Assembly (NCBI GenBank): GCA_030066905.1
Contig: JASJAR010000007.1
Span: 115,515 to 179,514 of the forward strand
Direction of reading: 5' to 3'
DNA length: 64,000 nucleotides
Source: Paracoccaceae bacterium
Lineage (GTDB): Bacteria; Pseudomonadota; Alphaproteobacteria; Rhodobacterales; Rhodobacteraceae
Under the pieces are notes generated by a model. The model made no database searches, had not been told where the DNA came from, and saw nothing but the letters and a program-made list of their open reading frames with translations. Below are positions 1 through 8,803 of the stretch, one piece after another (the stretch's first letter is position 1; each line of letters opens with the position of its first letter). Both the position numbers and the translations under genes were made by a program.

Positions 1-491
1 AACGCGGTGCCGGTCTCGACTACCTCAGGCGCATAGTCGTTCCCGGCATCGTCGCGGCCGAGCATCCGCGCCTCGAACCCCGCCATGAGCGGTTCATTGA
101 AGCCCAGGGCCCTGCCCCCACCGCGAACCGGCAGGTCGTGATCGGTGCGCACCCAGTCGAGGACCGGCATGAAATTGTAGCAGACCGTCTTGATCCCGCA
201 GGCCGCGAGATTGGCGAGGGATTGGCGGTAGTTGCCATAGAGCCCGCTCAGGTCGCCCGAGCCGTGTTTGATGTCGTCATGAACGGGAAGGCTCTCGACG
301 ACGTTCCAGCGAAGCCCGAGCGCAGCGGGCCCCTCGATCAGCCGCCGCCGCGCCTCGATGGCCTCGATACTCCAGACTTCCCCGTAGGCAACGTCATGGA
401 GTGCGGTGACAACCCCCGTGGCACCGCTCTGGGCCACTTCGCCGAGCGATATCTCATCGAGCGGACCGAACCACCGCCAGCTTTCGATCAT
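1..491 (-). CDS. uxuA: Mannonate dehydratase, N-terminal part (cut by window edge)
   Basis: Mannonate dehydratase converts D-mannonate to 2-keto-3-deoxygluconate in hexuronate breakdown. The frame was read directly from the minus strand. It starts with an ATG at 491 and stays open to the edge, giving about 163 residues. The N-terminus (WRWFGPLDEISL, then GVVTALHDV and GEVWSIEAI) and the later stretch ESLPVHDDIKHG are typical of UxuA. The C-terminal metal-binding half lies outside the window. The ATG overlaps the stop of the upstream mutarotase-like gene in an ATGA junction, so the two are probably translationally coupled. It is the last visible gene of the sugar-acid operon. Confidence 0.9.
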   Translation of the reverse strand, partial: MIESWRWFGPLDEISLGEVAQSGATGVVTALHDVAYGEVWSIEAIEARRRLIEGPAALGLRWNVVESLPVHDDIKHGSGDLSGLYGNYRQSLANLAACGIKTVCYNFMPVLDWVRTDHDLPVRGGGRALGFNEPLMAGFEARMLGRDDAGNDYAPEVVETGTA

Positions 492-1390
492 CGCCCGATA
501 TCCATCTTCGCCCAGCCGATCCGCATCGAGAAGGTCAGCGCCTCGCCCGTACCGAGCGCCCTCAGTCCGGGGTGTCCGGGGCGGTTGTGGGCATCGACAG
601 CATGGCTGACGGGTTCGAAACAGAAGAAATCCGCCGCGCCCGACGGGGAATAGACGATAGCGGTCGTTAGAGGCGCCTCGGCGGTGACCGTGACCTCAAG
701 ACCGAGATCGGGCTGGCGAATGGTGGCCCGCTGCGACCAGGCCTCAAAGGCATTGTTGATCCACCCGCGCGGCAGTGGGCGCGACTGCGAAAAGTCGAAG
801 GCGGGGGCATCTGTGAGCGAGATCAAGTCGGTCGGCAGGTGCCGTTCGTCTTCCATCCACACACGCGCTGCCGTGAATGCCAATTCGGTGCCGGACCGCC
901 GAGGGAACCAGGGGTGAAACCCGCCACCGAAGGGCAGCACCGGGCCGGTGTTGACGAGCGTCAGCGCGCAGCTCAGCCCATCTGGTGCCAGCGCATAGTC
1001 AACCGAGGCTTCATAGCAAAACGGGCCTATAGACCCGTCCTTCAATGCCAGACGGCAATGTGCCCGCCCAGCTTCGATCACCTCCCAGGGCTTCAAGAAC
1101 GCATCACCATGGATCGGGCACGGCTCGGCGTCGAGATTGGGCGCGACCGGATGAAACTCGGACCCGCCCGGCACATCAAAGGCAAAACCGCCGCCGGAGA
1201 GCCGGTTTGAAAACGGGGCCAGAAGGTTCATACCGACATCGAACACACCGGCCTGGGGGCCCGCCGCGTCCCGCAGCACTGGCACAGGCCCCGATCCGAT
1301 GTCGGCCCAGAGCCCCAGCACCGCCCCGCCCAACTCCGGGCCAACGCGCGCCCGGGCCGGGCCGCACTCAAGTTCCAGGTGCCTTGCCAC
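488..1390 (-). CDS. Aldose 1-epimerase family protein (mutarotase-like)
   Basis: A galactose-mutarotase-fold protein of 300 residues, expected to interconvert sugar anomers in the cytoplasm. Family marks are LAPFSNR near residue 62, HGDAF near 95 and GGFHPWF near 155, which supply the usual Arg and His positions. The GTG at 1390 was chosen because the beta-sandwich begins directly after it (HLELECGP). It overlaps the SDR stop by 23 nt, and no better start is visible. The 3' end overlaps uxuA by 4 nt. The position between SDR and uxuA suggests it presents the right anomer of the imported sugar or uronate. The exact sugar cannot be read from sequence. Confidence 0.85.
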   Translation of the reverse strand: MARHLELECGPARARVGPELGGAVLGLWADIGSGPVPVLRDAAGPQAGVFDVGMNLLAPFSNRLSGGGFAFDVPGGSEFHPVAPNLDAEPCPIHGDAFLKPWEVIEAGRAHCRLALKDGSIGPFCYEASVDYALAPDGLSCALTLVNTGPVLPFGGGFHPWFPRRSGTELAFTAARVWMEDERHLPTDLISLTDAPAFDFSQSRPLPRGWINNAFEAWSQRATIRQPDLGLEVTVTAEAPLTTAIVYSPSGAADFFCFEPVSHAVDAHNRPGHPGLRALGTGEALTFSMRIGWAKMDIGR

Positions 1391-2117
1391 CCTGCCATCC
1401 GCCGTCGATGAGAATGTTCTGCCCGGTGATAAGGCTTGCCCTGGGGGAGGCAAGAAACCCGACCAGTTCGGCCACGTCTTCGGGCTGGATCCGGGTCTTG
1501 ATGCATTGCTGTTCAAGGACCCAATCGCTGTAGGCCCCGGCCGCGTCACCGAAGACGCGCGCCTCGGCTTCACTGACCACCGCACCGGGGGCCACCGCGT
1601 TGACGGTGATCCCGTGGCGCCCGAGCTCGCGCGCGAGGCTCACCGTCAGGCCTAGCATCGCGCCCTTCGATGCGATGTAGGGGACATAACCGTCGATGAT
1701 CCCTTTCAGGGTGACGGAGGTGAAATTGATGACCCGGCCCCAGTTCTGCGCCTTCATATGTTCGGCGCAAACGGTCGTGAGCGCGTAGGCGGCCGAGGAG
1801 TTCACCCGAACCTGGTCTTCGTATTCGTCGAGCGAGAACTTCTCATAGGGGCGGTTGATGATCAGGGCGGCGTTGTTGATCAGAATGTCGAACGCCCCTG
1901 CCCCGGCGACGATGTCTTGGGCGCGCGACAGGTCGTTAAGATCGCAAGGCAGGAACGCTGCCCCCAAAGCCTCGGCCCGCGCCGGGCCGTCTTCTATATC
2001 GGGCCGCTCCAGAATCGTCACCGCTGCCCCCTCGGCGATGAGCCGTGCCGCCTGCGCCCGGCCCAGCGAGCCGAGACCGCCGGTGAGAAGGACGGATTTT
2101 CCGGTCACTTCACCCAT
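1368..2117 (-). CDS. SDR-family oxidoreductase (sugar dehydrogenase-like)
   Basis: An NAD(P)-dependent short-chain dehydrogenase of 249 residues. The cofactor motif TGGLGSLG is at 12-19, NNAA at 81-84, and the catalytic Ser134, Tyr147 and Lys151 (YIASK) are present. The C-terminus has the usual SLITGQNILIDGGW. The ATG at 2117 was preferred because GGGAGGG lies just upstream at 2122-2128. A GTG at 2138 overlapping the ABC stop is the alternative. In this operon it most likely oxidises the imported sugar or reduces a keto-acid intermediate (for example a fructuronate reductase substitute upstream of UxuA). That role is inferred from context only. Confidence 0.88.
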   Translation of the reverse strand: MGEVTGKSVLLTGGLGSLGRAQAARLIAEGAAVTILERPDIEDGPARAEALGAAFLPCDLNDLSRAQDIVAGAGAFDILINNAALIINRPYEKFSLDEYEDQVRVNSSAAYALTTVCAEHMKAQNWGRVINFTSVTLKGIIDGYVPYIASKGAMLGLTVSLARELGRHGITVNAVAPGAVVSEAEARVFGDAAGAYSDWVLEQQCIKTRIQPEDVAELVGFLASPRASLITGQNILIDGGWQGGKAPGT

Positions 2118-2134
2118 ATGGCCCTCCCGTGCGG

Positions 2135-2866
2135 TCACAACACATCCATCACCTCATCCATGTTCGTGTCTTCAACGCGCCTGTCGAGCACGATCTCGCC
2201 GCGTGCCATCGCGACGATCCGGTCGCAGCATTCGAAGACATGGTGGATGTTGTGGCTGATAAAGATCCCGGTGATGCTGAGATCGTTCAGCGATTTGACG
2301 AAGCCGAGCACCTTTTCGGTCTCTTTGACGGCAAGATGGTTGGTGGGTTCGTCGAGGATCATCACTTTCGACTTGAAATGCATCGCCCGCGCGATGGCCA
2401 CGCCCTGGCGCTGCCCGCCACTGAGTTCGCCCACCAGCGCATCGGGCGAGCGGAGGTGGAGGTCGACATCGGCGATTGCTTTGACGCTTTCGTCGGCCAT
2501 GCGCTTGGTGTCGAGCATCCCGAACCCGAACAGGCCGTACTTCACCGGCTCGCGGCCGATGAACATGTTGCGGGCGATCGACATGGTCGGGACCATGGAA
2601 TTGTACTGATAGATCGTTTCGATGCCCGCGTTCATCGCATCGCGCGGCCCCCGAAAGTCGACCGCCCGACCCTCGAATAGAATCTCGCCGCTGGTGCGGG
2701 TCTGGGTGCCCGACAAAATGTTGATGAGCGTCGACTTACCGGCCCCGTTATCGCCGACGAGCCCTAGTATCTCGTTGGGCAGCACATCGAGGGAGACATC
2801 CTTGAGTGCGTGGACGCCAGAATACCATTTGTGGAGGCTTCGGACCTGAATGATCGGTTCGGTCAC
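2135..2866 (-). CDS. Sugar ABC transporter ATP-binding protein (CUT2 type)
   Basis: The ATPase subunit of a carbohydrate importer, 243 residues. Walker A GDNGAGKST is at 38-46, signature LSGGQRQG at 148-155, Walker B VMILDEP at 168-174 and the switch His at 205. It carries a single ATPase domain, unlike the tandem RbsA/XylG type of about 500 residues. This resembles FrcA-like importers of alphaproteobacteria. The GTG start at 2866 overlaps the permease stop (GTGA), and a longer in-frame extension into the permease gene was rejected. It would power uptake by the permease and binding protein encoded just upstream. Confidence 0.93.
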   Translation of the reverse strand: MTEPIIQVRSLHKWYSGVHALKDVSLDVLPNEILGLVGDNGAGKSTLINILSGTQTRTSGEILFEGRAVDFRGPRDAMNAGIETIYQYNSMVPTMSIARNMFIGREPVKYGLFGFGMLDTKRMADESVKAIADVDLHLRSPDALVGELSGGQRQGVAIARAMHFKSKVMILDEPTNHLAVKETEKVLGFVKSLNDLSITGIFISHNIHHVFECCDRIVAMARGEIVLDRRVEDTNMDEVMDVL

Positions 2867-3903
2867 GTTGACGTTTCCACTTTGATGGCCTTGGCCTTGG
2901 CCCGAAGCCAGGAATTCACGATCACCGCAAAGACCGTAAGCGCGCCAAGGGCCAGTTTGAACCAATTGGCATCGACTTGGCTGAGCACCAACCCGTTGTC
3001 GATCACCCGGATCAGGATCGCCCCGATGATCCCGCCGAGGATCGTCCCGATCCCCCCGGTGAGCGCGGTGCCGCCGATCACGGCGGCGGCGACGGCCTGG
3101 AGTTCGAGCCCCTCGCCGATGGACGGCAAAGGGGCGCCAAGGCGCATCACCTGGATGGTGCCGGCGAACCCCGCTAGCAAAGAGCAGATCATGAAGGTGG
3201 CGATTTTCACCTTCTTTGTAGGAATGCCCATTGACTGCGCGGCGGGCAGAAAGCCGCCCGTGGCCCGGATCCAATTGCCGAAATTCGTCCGCTGCAACAG
3301 CACGGTCAGCAGCACCGCGACCGCGACGAACCACAGAAACGACATCCGGAACATTCCCCCGGGGCCGACATAGGCCGTAAAGAGCCATTTGGGCAGCACA
3401 TCGGGCGGGAGCATCGGGGGGAAGCCGCCGGAGATCACCACCGTGATCGACCGCGCGACAAAGAGCATGCCCAAGGTTGTGATGAAGCTCGGGATATTGA
3501 AGTGAACGGTCAGAAACCCGTTCGTGAACCCGACCATCAAGGCGACGAGGAGCCCGGCAGCGTAGGCCAGGATGAAGGGCGAGCCCGCTTCGAGCATCAC
3601 CGCCATCACCATGGGGCAGAGCGCGAAGACCGACCCGACTGAGAGATCGAATTCGCCGCAGATCATCAGAAGCGTGACACCCATCGCCACGAGCGCCACT
3701 TCCGGCAGCAGCCCCAGCAAGCCTTGCAGATTGAAACTATTCAGGAAAACGCCGCCAGACTGGTGCTGAAAGATCGCCGCGAGGACGATCAGAAACACCA
3801 CCCCCGCCAGTTCCGGCTTTTCCAGATAGATCTTGAGCAATCGCCGCATCGGTCCGCCTATTTCTGGAACTGCGGCCGCGGCGGAAAGCACCGCCGCGAC
3901 CAC
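2863..3903 (-). CDS. Sugar ABC transporter permease (CUT2, RbsC-like)
   Basis: An inner-membrane permease of up to 346 residues of the BPD_transp_2 family used by ribose, xylose and fructose importers. It shows about nine hydrophobic segments. Conserved loops include ICGEFDLSVGS near residue 85 and GGTALTGGIGTILGG near 280. Translation may instead start at ATG 3849 (MRRLLK), which precedes the first membrane helix and removes 18 residues. The gene follows the binding-protein gene by 10 nt and overlaps the ATPase start, so all three subunits are made together. Confidence 0.92.
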   Translation of the reverse strand: MVAAVLSAAAAVPEIGGPMRRLLKIYLEKPELAGVVFLIVLAAIFQHQSGGVFLNSFNLQGLLGLLPEVALVAMGVTLLMICGEFDLSVGSVFALCPMVMAVMLEAGSPFILAYAAGLLVALMVGFTNGFLTVHFNIPSFITTLGMLFVARSITVVISGGFPPMLPPDVLPKWLFTAYVGPGGMFRMSFLWFVAVAVLLTVLLQRTNFGNWIRATGGFLPAAQSMGIPTKKVKIATFMICSLLAGFAGTIQVMRLGAPLPSIGEGLELQAVAAAVIGGTALTGGIGTILGGIIGAILIRVIDNGLVLSQVDANWFKLALGALTVFAVIVNSWLRAKAKAIKVETST

Positions 3904-3913
3904 ATCACATAGC

Positions 3914-4891
3914 TCAGCGCACCCCTTGGGCGGCCAGCTCTTTCAACGCGGGCACGTCTTCAGCAAAGACCAGACCCTGGCCGGTATCGACATCTGCCGG
4001 CGACAGATCGACCGTATGAGCCAGATAGGCCTGCATCACGGGGATGAAGCCCTGCATATAGGGCTGTTGGTCGACCTGAACCTGGATGTAGCCGCTTTCC
4101 ATCTGCGCCAGCACCTCCGAGACGATGTCGAAGCCGCCCATGAGCACGTCGCCGGGGGCAACGCCCCGGTCGGCCAGGACCTGGGCGACATAGGTGTGCC
4201 AGAGGCCGGTGTCGAAATAGACGGTCGTGTCGGGATTGGCGTTGATGTAGGCCCCAACCCGGTCGGCGACCACGGCGCCATCGGTGCCGGTGTCGAGCCG
4301 GACGATCTCGACAGAGCGGTCGGGATTGGCGGCCTTGAACTCTTCAAGATACTCCATCACCCCGGCCCCGCGCTGTTCGGACCAGTTCTGCCCCGGCGCG
4401 GAAATCCCCACGACCGCCTTGATCGGCCCATCATCGGGGAAGAAGTCGCTCATTGCCTTGCCAAGAGAGTACCCGGCATCGATGAACCCTTGGCCGACAA
4501 AGGCCTGGCGCGCGTTTCCATCGGCCCCTTCGGTATCGTCCACGTTCGAGGCGATGACGATGACACCGTTGTCCCGGGCGCTCTCGATGATCTGATCGAA
4601 GGCGTTGTTGTCAACAATCGAGGTCAACAGCGCGTCAGGCGACCGCGCCAGGGCGGTGGTCATATTGGCCACCTGCTGGTCGATGGCCCCCTCCGACTGG
4701 GTGAATATCATCTGACAATCGGCGGCGATCTTCTCGCAAGCGTCGTCGAACCCCAGTTTGACGGCTTGCCAGAACGGGTTCGACGCCGATGAATGGTGGG
4801 TAAACACAATGCTCATCGGCTCCTCCTGGGCCAGAGCATCGGTTCCCAGAAACGCCACGGAGAGCGCGGCGGCAGTCATAAGCTTTTGCAT
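3914..4891 (-). CDS. Sugar ABC transporter periplasmic binding protein
   Basis: A periplasmic substrate-binding protein of 325 residues (Peripla_BP_4-like), the recognition subunit of the adjacent importer. It has a Sec signal peptide of about 21 residues ending LGTDALA before QEE. The ligand-binding fold begins with MSIVFTHHSSASNPFW. A strong SD AGGAGG precedes the ATG. As the first transport gene after the dehydratase it would set substrate specificity. The class points to a pentose or hexose, or a derived sugar or uronic acid, but the ligand is not identifiable from sequence. Confidence 0.92.
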   Translation of the reverse strand: MQKLMTAAALSVAFLGTDALAQEEPMSIVFTHHSSASNPFWQAVKLGFDDACEKIAADCQMIFTQSEGAIDQQVANMTTALARSPDALLTSIVDNNAFDQIIESARDNGVIVIASNVDDTEGADGNARQAFVGQGFIDAGYSLGKAMSDFFPDDGPIKAVVGISAPGQNWSEQRGAGVMEYLEEFKAANPDRSVEIVRLDTGTDGAVVADRVGAYINANPDTTVYFDTGLWHTYVAQVLADRGVAPGDVLMGGFDIVSEVLAQMESGYIQVQVDQQPYMQGFIPVMQAYLAHTVDLSPADVDTGQGLVFAEDVPALKELAAQGVR

Positions 4892-4938
4892 GATTTCCTC
4901 CTGATCATTCAGCTTGGTGACAATTCAGATGTCTTCGG

Positions 4939-6141
4939 TCAGATGTCTTTGGCGGTGGACCTCCTGCGGTGAACGGTGAAAGCGCGGCTCAGGTCGGGAT
5001 GCAGGTCCATCCCATGGCCCGGGGTCGGGGCGATGCTGATCATGCCGTTCTTCACCTCCGGCAGGCCCGTGACGAGGTCACGGTACCAGGTGTGGTAGAA
5101 CGCGCGGACGCTCTCTTGGAAAAGCGCGTTCGGCGCGTTCAGCGACAGATGCGTCGAGGCGCCAAGGACGATGGGGCCGGTGCAATCGTGGGGCGCGACC
5201 GGCAGATGCCAGGTCTCGGCCATCGCCGCGATCTTGCGCGCCTCCGAGAGGCCACCGCACCAACTGATGTCGAGCATCACCACACCCGCCGCCCCGGTTT
5301 CGAGGAGGTCCCGAAAGGCCCAGCGGCTGCCCAGCGTTTCGGAGGCCGAGATGGGCGCGCGGCTCGCTTCGGCGTATCTCCTAAGATCGCCGAGACTGTC
5401 CATCTTGATCGGGTCTTCGTGCCAGAACGTCTTGAACTGGGCCAGCTCGCGGGCGATCTCCATTGCCGGCAGCAATTGCCAGAGCGAATGGAACTCGACC
5501 ATAATGTCCATCCGGTCGCCCACTGCGCCTCTAATCTTTTCAAAGGGTTCCAACGCGGACTTCATGTCGGAAGCCGAGATGTATTGCCCCCGCGTCTTCT
5601 CGGCGGCTAGATCGAAGGGCCAGATCTTCATCGCCGTGATGCCCTCTTCCAAGAGCGAATGGGCAAGCTCGTCGGCGGCGTTGAGAAATCCGTTTAGGTC
5701 GTCATAGGCCGCGCTCACCCCGAGGCCGTAATTGCCTGATTGCTGCCCCTTGGCCTCGCGGATGTAATCGGTGCCCGCGCAGGTGTTGTAGGTGCGGATC
5801 TCGCTGCGGCTAAACCCGCCGAGAATCTGTGCGATGGGAAGCTCCGTGGCGCGCCCAAAAAGATCCCACAAGGCGATGTCAAAGGCGGAATTTCCGCGCA
5901 TCTCCGCCCCGGTGGAGCGGAACCCCAGGTAGCCGGTGAGGTCGGAGGCCAGAAGGTCGATCTGGAGTGGGTCTCGGCCGATCACGGTCGGGGCGACGTG
6001 TTCATGGAGATACATCTCCACCGTCCGGGCCATCAAAAACGTCTCGCCGAGCCCGGTGACCCCCTCGTCGGTCTCGACCCGCACCCAGAGAAGGTTCGGG
6101 CGCTCTTCGATTCGGATCGTCTCAAGCCCGGTGATCTTCAT
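4939..6141 (-). CDS. Enolase-superfamily sugar-acid dehydratase (mandelate racemase/MLE type)
   Basis: A 400-residue member of the mandelate racemase/muconate-lactonising branch of the enolase superfamily. These enzymes remove a proton next to a carboxylate and commonly dehydrate aldonic or aldaric acids. Visible active-site elements are Lys172 in MKIWPFD, metal ligands Glu216 (VEFH), Glu242 (HEDP) and Glu268 (SASET), and His318 (APHD). The ATG at 6141 was chosen because the capping domain begins there (MKITGLETIR). The frame extends further upstream into gntR but without family sequence. It starts 19 nt after the regulator stop, so the two are probably co-transcribed. The acid-sugar substrate is unknown. 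Confidence 0.88.
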   Translation of the reverse strand: MKITGLETIRIEERPNLLWVRVETDEGVTGLGETFLMARTVEMYLHEHVAPTVIGRDPLQIDLLASDLTGYLGFRSTGAEMRGNSAFDIALWDLFGRATELPIAQILGGFSRSEIRTYNTCAGTDYIREAKGQQSGNYGLGVSAAYDDLNGFLNAADELAHSLLEEGITAMKIWPFDLAAEKTRGQYISASDMKSALEPFEKIRGAVGDRMDIMVEFHSLWQLLPAMEIARELAQFKTFWHEDPIKMDSLGDLRRYAEASRAPISASETLGSRWAFRDLLETGAAGVVMLDISWCGGLSEARKIAAMAETWHLPVAPHDCTGPIVLGASTHLSLNAPNALFQESVRAFYHTWYRDLVTGLPEVKNGMISIAPTPGHGMDLHPDLSRAFTVHRRRSTAKDI

Positions 6142-6160
6142 CTGCTGGTCATCCCGGCCC

Positions 6161-6874
6161 TCACGCGATCCCGGCGCCGATGAGTGCCCGCAAGCTCTCA
6201 TCGAAATGCTTGTTCATCAATTCGCTCGACCGTTTCGGATCACCGGCTTCGATGGCCTTAGCGATCTCAAGGTGCAGCTTGACCATATTGCGCTGTTCGG
6301 CCTCGCTCGACCGGCTCCGCCAGCCGATGCCCCAGGTCTGCCGCGTCACGCGGTCGAAGGCGCCGACGATCAGCGCAAAGACGGGGTTCTTCGCCGCCTT
6401 GGCGATGGCGAGATGGAAGGCGATATCATGCTCCATCATCGCATCGAGGTTGTCGAACTGGGTCTGCATCGCCGTGGCGTGGCCGAGGATTTCAGCGGCC
6501 TGATCCTCTGTCCGGCGCAGTGCGGCCAAGGTCGCGGTGCGGGACTCGATCGTCCGGCGAACGTCGTAAATCTGCTGAACGCTGATCTGTTCGGTATAGA
6601 CGCCGTGTTCGATGAGCGGCGAAAGCGTTGTGTAATTAAGCGCGGCGATGGTGGCCCGCTTGCCGGCGCGCATTTCGATCAGGTTCATCGCCGCGAGCGA
6701 CCGGAACGCCTCCCGCACGACCGTGCGCGAGACGTTGAGCTCTTTGCTCATCTGCGCCTCGCTTGGAATCTTGTCGCCGGGGCCCAATTCATTGCTGCGG
6801 ATGAAGGCCGTGATGGCCCCGATTGCGGCCCCCACGAGGTTTTGGCCGCTATCTTCTGTGGGTTGTCGCTGCAA
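6161..6874 (-). CDS. GntR-family transcriptional regulator (FCD domain)
   Basis: A 237-residue FadR-subfamily regulator. The N-terminal winged helix spans about residues 10-78 (KIPSEAQMSKELNVSRTVVREAFRSL region). The C-terminal FCD effector domain has the metal ligands Asp150, His154, His201 and His223. Members of this group usually repress sugar-acid catabolic genes until a pathway intermediate binds. It heads the minus-strand catabolic operon and is divergent from the SMP-30 gene, so it probably controls both through the AT-rich 115-nt gap at 6875-6989. Confidence 0.93.
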   Translation of the reverse strand: MQRQPTEDSGQNLVGAAIGAITAFIRSNELGPGDKIPSEAQMSKELNVSRTVVREAFRSLAAMNLIEMRAGKRATIAALNYTTLSPLIEHGVYTEQISVQQIYDVRRTIESRTATLAALRRTEDQAAEILGHATAMQTQFDNLDAMMEHDIAFHLAIAKAAKNPVFALIVGAFDRVTRQTWGIGWRSRSSEAEQRNMVKLHLEIAKAIEAGDPKRSSELMNKHFDESLRALIGAGIA

Positions 6875-6913
6875 GCTCTGTCAGTTCCCGTACAAAACTA
6901 GACCAAAATCTGT

Positions 6914-6939
6914 CATACAAGTTATTGCATTTTTGTGTG
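6914..6939. promoter_or_regulatory. Candidate GntR operator between gntR and SMP-30 gene
   Basis: An inverted repeat in the AT-rich divergent gap: CATACAA at 6914-6920 and TTGTGTG at 6933-6939, six of seven pairs matching, with a 12-nt spacer. The ACAA/TTGT half-sites resemble those of hexuronate-type FadR-subfamily regulators. Its position would let one site govern both directions. No binding data; inferred from symmetry and location. Confidence 0.35.
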
Positions 6940-6989
6940 CAGTTTTCTACTCTTTTCTCGGCAGACACCCCAGTTTACGGAGCCAAGAA

Positions 6990-7883
6990 GTGTCGGGGCG
7001 GGTGAGCATACCGCTCAAAGTCAGAAACATCGTCGGAGAAAGCCTGATCTGGGATGATCGACGGGGCTTACTGCTTTGGGTCGATATCGTCGCGCGGACA
7101 ATCCATTGCTACGCCCCCGAAGCGGAGGCATACCGGTCGATCCGCGCCCCAGATCTGGTTACCTCGATCGGTCTGCGGGAAGATGGTCGCTATGTCGTGG
7201 GGCTGCGCAAAGCCATCGCGATCTGGGACGGGGAGGAGACTTTCGCGCCCTTGGCCGAGATCGAGCCCGACCAGCCGGAAAACCGACTGAATGAGGGCGT
7301 CGTCGGGCCCGACGGAGCATTCTGGGTCGGTACGATGCAGAACAACATCGCAGCAGATGGCTCGCCGATGGATATCACCGAAGCCACCGGCCGGCTCTAT
7401 CGCGTGACCTCCGATGGCGGCGCAGCTTGCATCTCAGATGACCGTTTCGGGGTCACCAATACGATGGTCTGGACGGAGGACGGACGGTTTATCACGGCCG
7501 ACACGTCGGCCAACGCCATCTACTCCTATCGCATGGATCACGCCGGCCGTCTCACCGACCGCCGCATTGTCTTGGCGGGATTCGAGCGCGGTTTGCCCGA
7601 TGGGTCATGCTCTGACGTGACAGGTGCAATCTGGAATTGCCGCGTGGTGGGAGGTGGTTGCCTTCTGAGGTTCACGCCGGGCGGTGAGCTTCTCGGTACC
7701 GTCGATCTGCCCACGTCCTGGCCCACCAGCTGCGTCTTTGGAGGCAAAGACCTCGACACGCTGTTCGTGACCTCGGCCCGGTTCACCATGTCAGAGGCAC
7801 ACCTAGCTGCCGCACCTCAGGAAGGGGCTTTGATGGCATTGAAGACCGGCCTCCGCGGGCGCGCGTGTCACCGAATGGCGTAA
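6990..7883 (+). CDS. SMP-30/gluconolactonase family lactonase
   Basis: A 297-residue six-bladed beta-propeller lactonase of the SMP-30/regucalcin family, which hydrolyses sugar-acid lactones using a divalent metal. Likely metal ligands are the Glu in NIVGESLIW, the Asn in FGVTNTMVW and the Asp in LPDGSCSD. The ENRLNEGVVGPDGAFWVGTM stretch is typical of the family. The GTG at 6990 was chosen for the GGAG at 6979-6982; an upstream extension through the GntR gene was rejected. It is divergent from the catabolic operon. A lactonase next to an SDR and an acid-sugar dehydratase fits a non-phosphorylative oxidative pathway. Confidence 0.88.
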   Translation: MSGRVSIPLKVRNIVGESLIWDDRRGLLLWVDIVARTIHCYAPEAEAYRSIRAPDLVTSIGLREDGRYVVGLRKAIAIWDGEETFAPLAEIEPDQPENRLNEGVVGPDGAFWVGTMQNNIAADGSPMDITEATGRLYRVTSDGGAACISDDRFGVTNTMVWTEDGRFITADTSANAIYSYRMDHAGRLTDRRIVLAGFERGLPDGSCSDVTGAIWNCRVVGGGCLLRFTPGGELLGTVDLPTSWPTSCVFGGKDLDTLFVTSARFTMSEAHLAAAPQEGALMALKTGLRGRACHRMA

Positions 7884-8434
7884 AGGAACCGCGGTGGAGG
7901 AGAACGGGTTCGAGGGGCATCGGCGGGCTTCTTTGCTTGGATCAATTGCGCTACGGCGCTCGCACTGCCAGCAGGGCATGGTTGATGGCCTGTGCCCGTA
8001 CCACCCCCGCGATGGGAACCCTCTCCGCCGCACTGAACTCGCACGGTGACTTGCGACGGATGTCTCATGGACGATGACCCCGAACACAGGCCTCGGCCCT
8101 TGCACCAGCCAGTCGTTTTCCGGGGCCCCTGCCCCAGGCTGACCCGGCCAGTCATGGAGGCGGCGGGCCGAATTCGGCGTGGCAGAGGTCGAGATATGAA
8201 CATATCCTGCACACGGCGTCACGCAACTTTTTGAAATACTGAGGTAATCCCCACCATCCATCATGGGACCCGACCATTCCTCACCCCGCTATAACGGCAG
8301 CCCCAGACCGCCCCCGGGAGACCCCGGGCCGGCGGCGAAAGGCGTTGGCGCGGAAGCATGGCGCTTTCTGGTCGACGGGAGTCCCCGTTTCGGCATCAAG
8401 GGAGGCGCGTTCGCCCGCCCCGCCCATAGGCCCC

Positions 8435-8455
8435 GTCCCGGGCTTGACCCGGGAC
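8435..8455. repeat. REP-like palindrome, GTCCCGGG-N5-CCCGGGAC
   Basis: An 8-bp perfect inverted repeat with a 5-nt loop (cttga). The same arms with a different loop occur at 61367-61387. Short GC palindromes of this form are scattered between genes in many alphaproteobacterial genomes. Confidence 0.6.
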
Positions 8456-8535
8456 CTCGACGGACGGAGTGCGCCAGCAGCTCGGGGCCCCGGTTCGTGT
8501 CCGGAGCGTGGGTTGTTGTTGGCCCGAAGGACCGA

Positions 8536-8684
8536 GCTGCGCCGTCGCCGGGCCAGCGCATCGGTCCGGCGACTTGGCTCATGCAGGCGCAACGCTCTGA
8601 GCTGTTTACAGATTTGCTGCCATAAGTCGCGCCGAAGAATCGCCGGATCGTCGCCCGGCGGCGCGTCGATGGCACGGCTCGTTA
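8536..8684 (+). repeat. Interspersed ~150-bp repeat, copy 1
   Basis: This segment aligns along its length, in the same orientation, with 61127-61280. Shared blocks include TCGCCGGGCC, GGTCCGGCGA, GCAGGCGCAA, GCTCTGAGCT, TTTACAG, GCCATAA and GTCGATGGC. No long frame is conserved between the copies, so it is probably a non-coding dispersed element rather than a duplicated gene. Confidence 0.75.
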
Positions 8685-8803
8685 CTCCGATGCCAACGTT
8701 CGCCCGCGACCAAGCCACGCGGGCCCGCCTCCCGGTCCGGTCGCCCGCCACCTGCAACGCTTTCGATATGCCTAACGCGACGCCGTTCCGACAACAGCCT
8801 CGG

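Larger units (their letters stand above)
7884..8803. other. Gene-poor interval containing repeats
   Basis: No convincing gene was found in this 920-nt stretch. Open frames occur on both strands, but they overlap one another, lack recognisable family sequence and lack good SD sites. It contains a perfect palindrome at 8435-8455 and a repeat module at 8536-8684 that recurs at 61 kb. Some of it may be decayed coding sequence, but I could not identify a parent gene. Confidence 0.6.

Noticed and set aside
2135..3388. 417-codon version of the ABC ATPase
   Set aside because: The N-terminal 174 residues are the permease gene read in another frame. ATPase family sequence begins at GTG 2866.
7803..8264. 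Minus-strand frame of 153 codons after the SMP-30 gene, first suspected to be a transposase remnant
   Set aside because: No DDE or other transposase motif could be found, and other frames of similar length overlap it.
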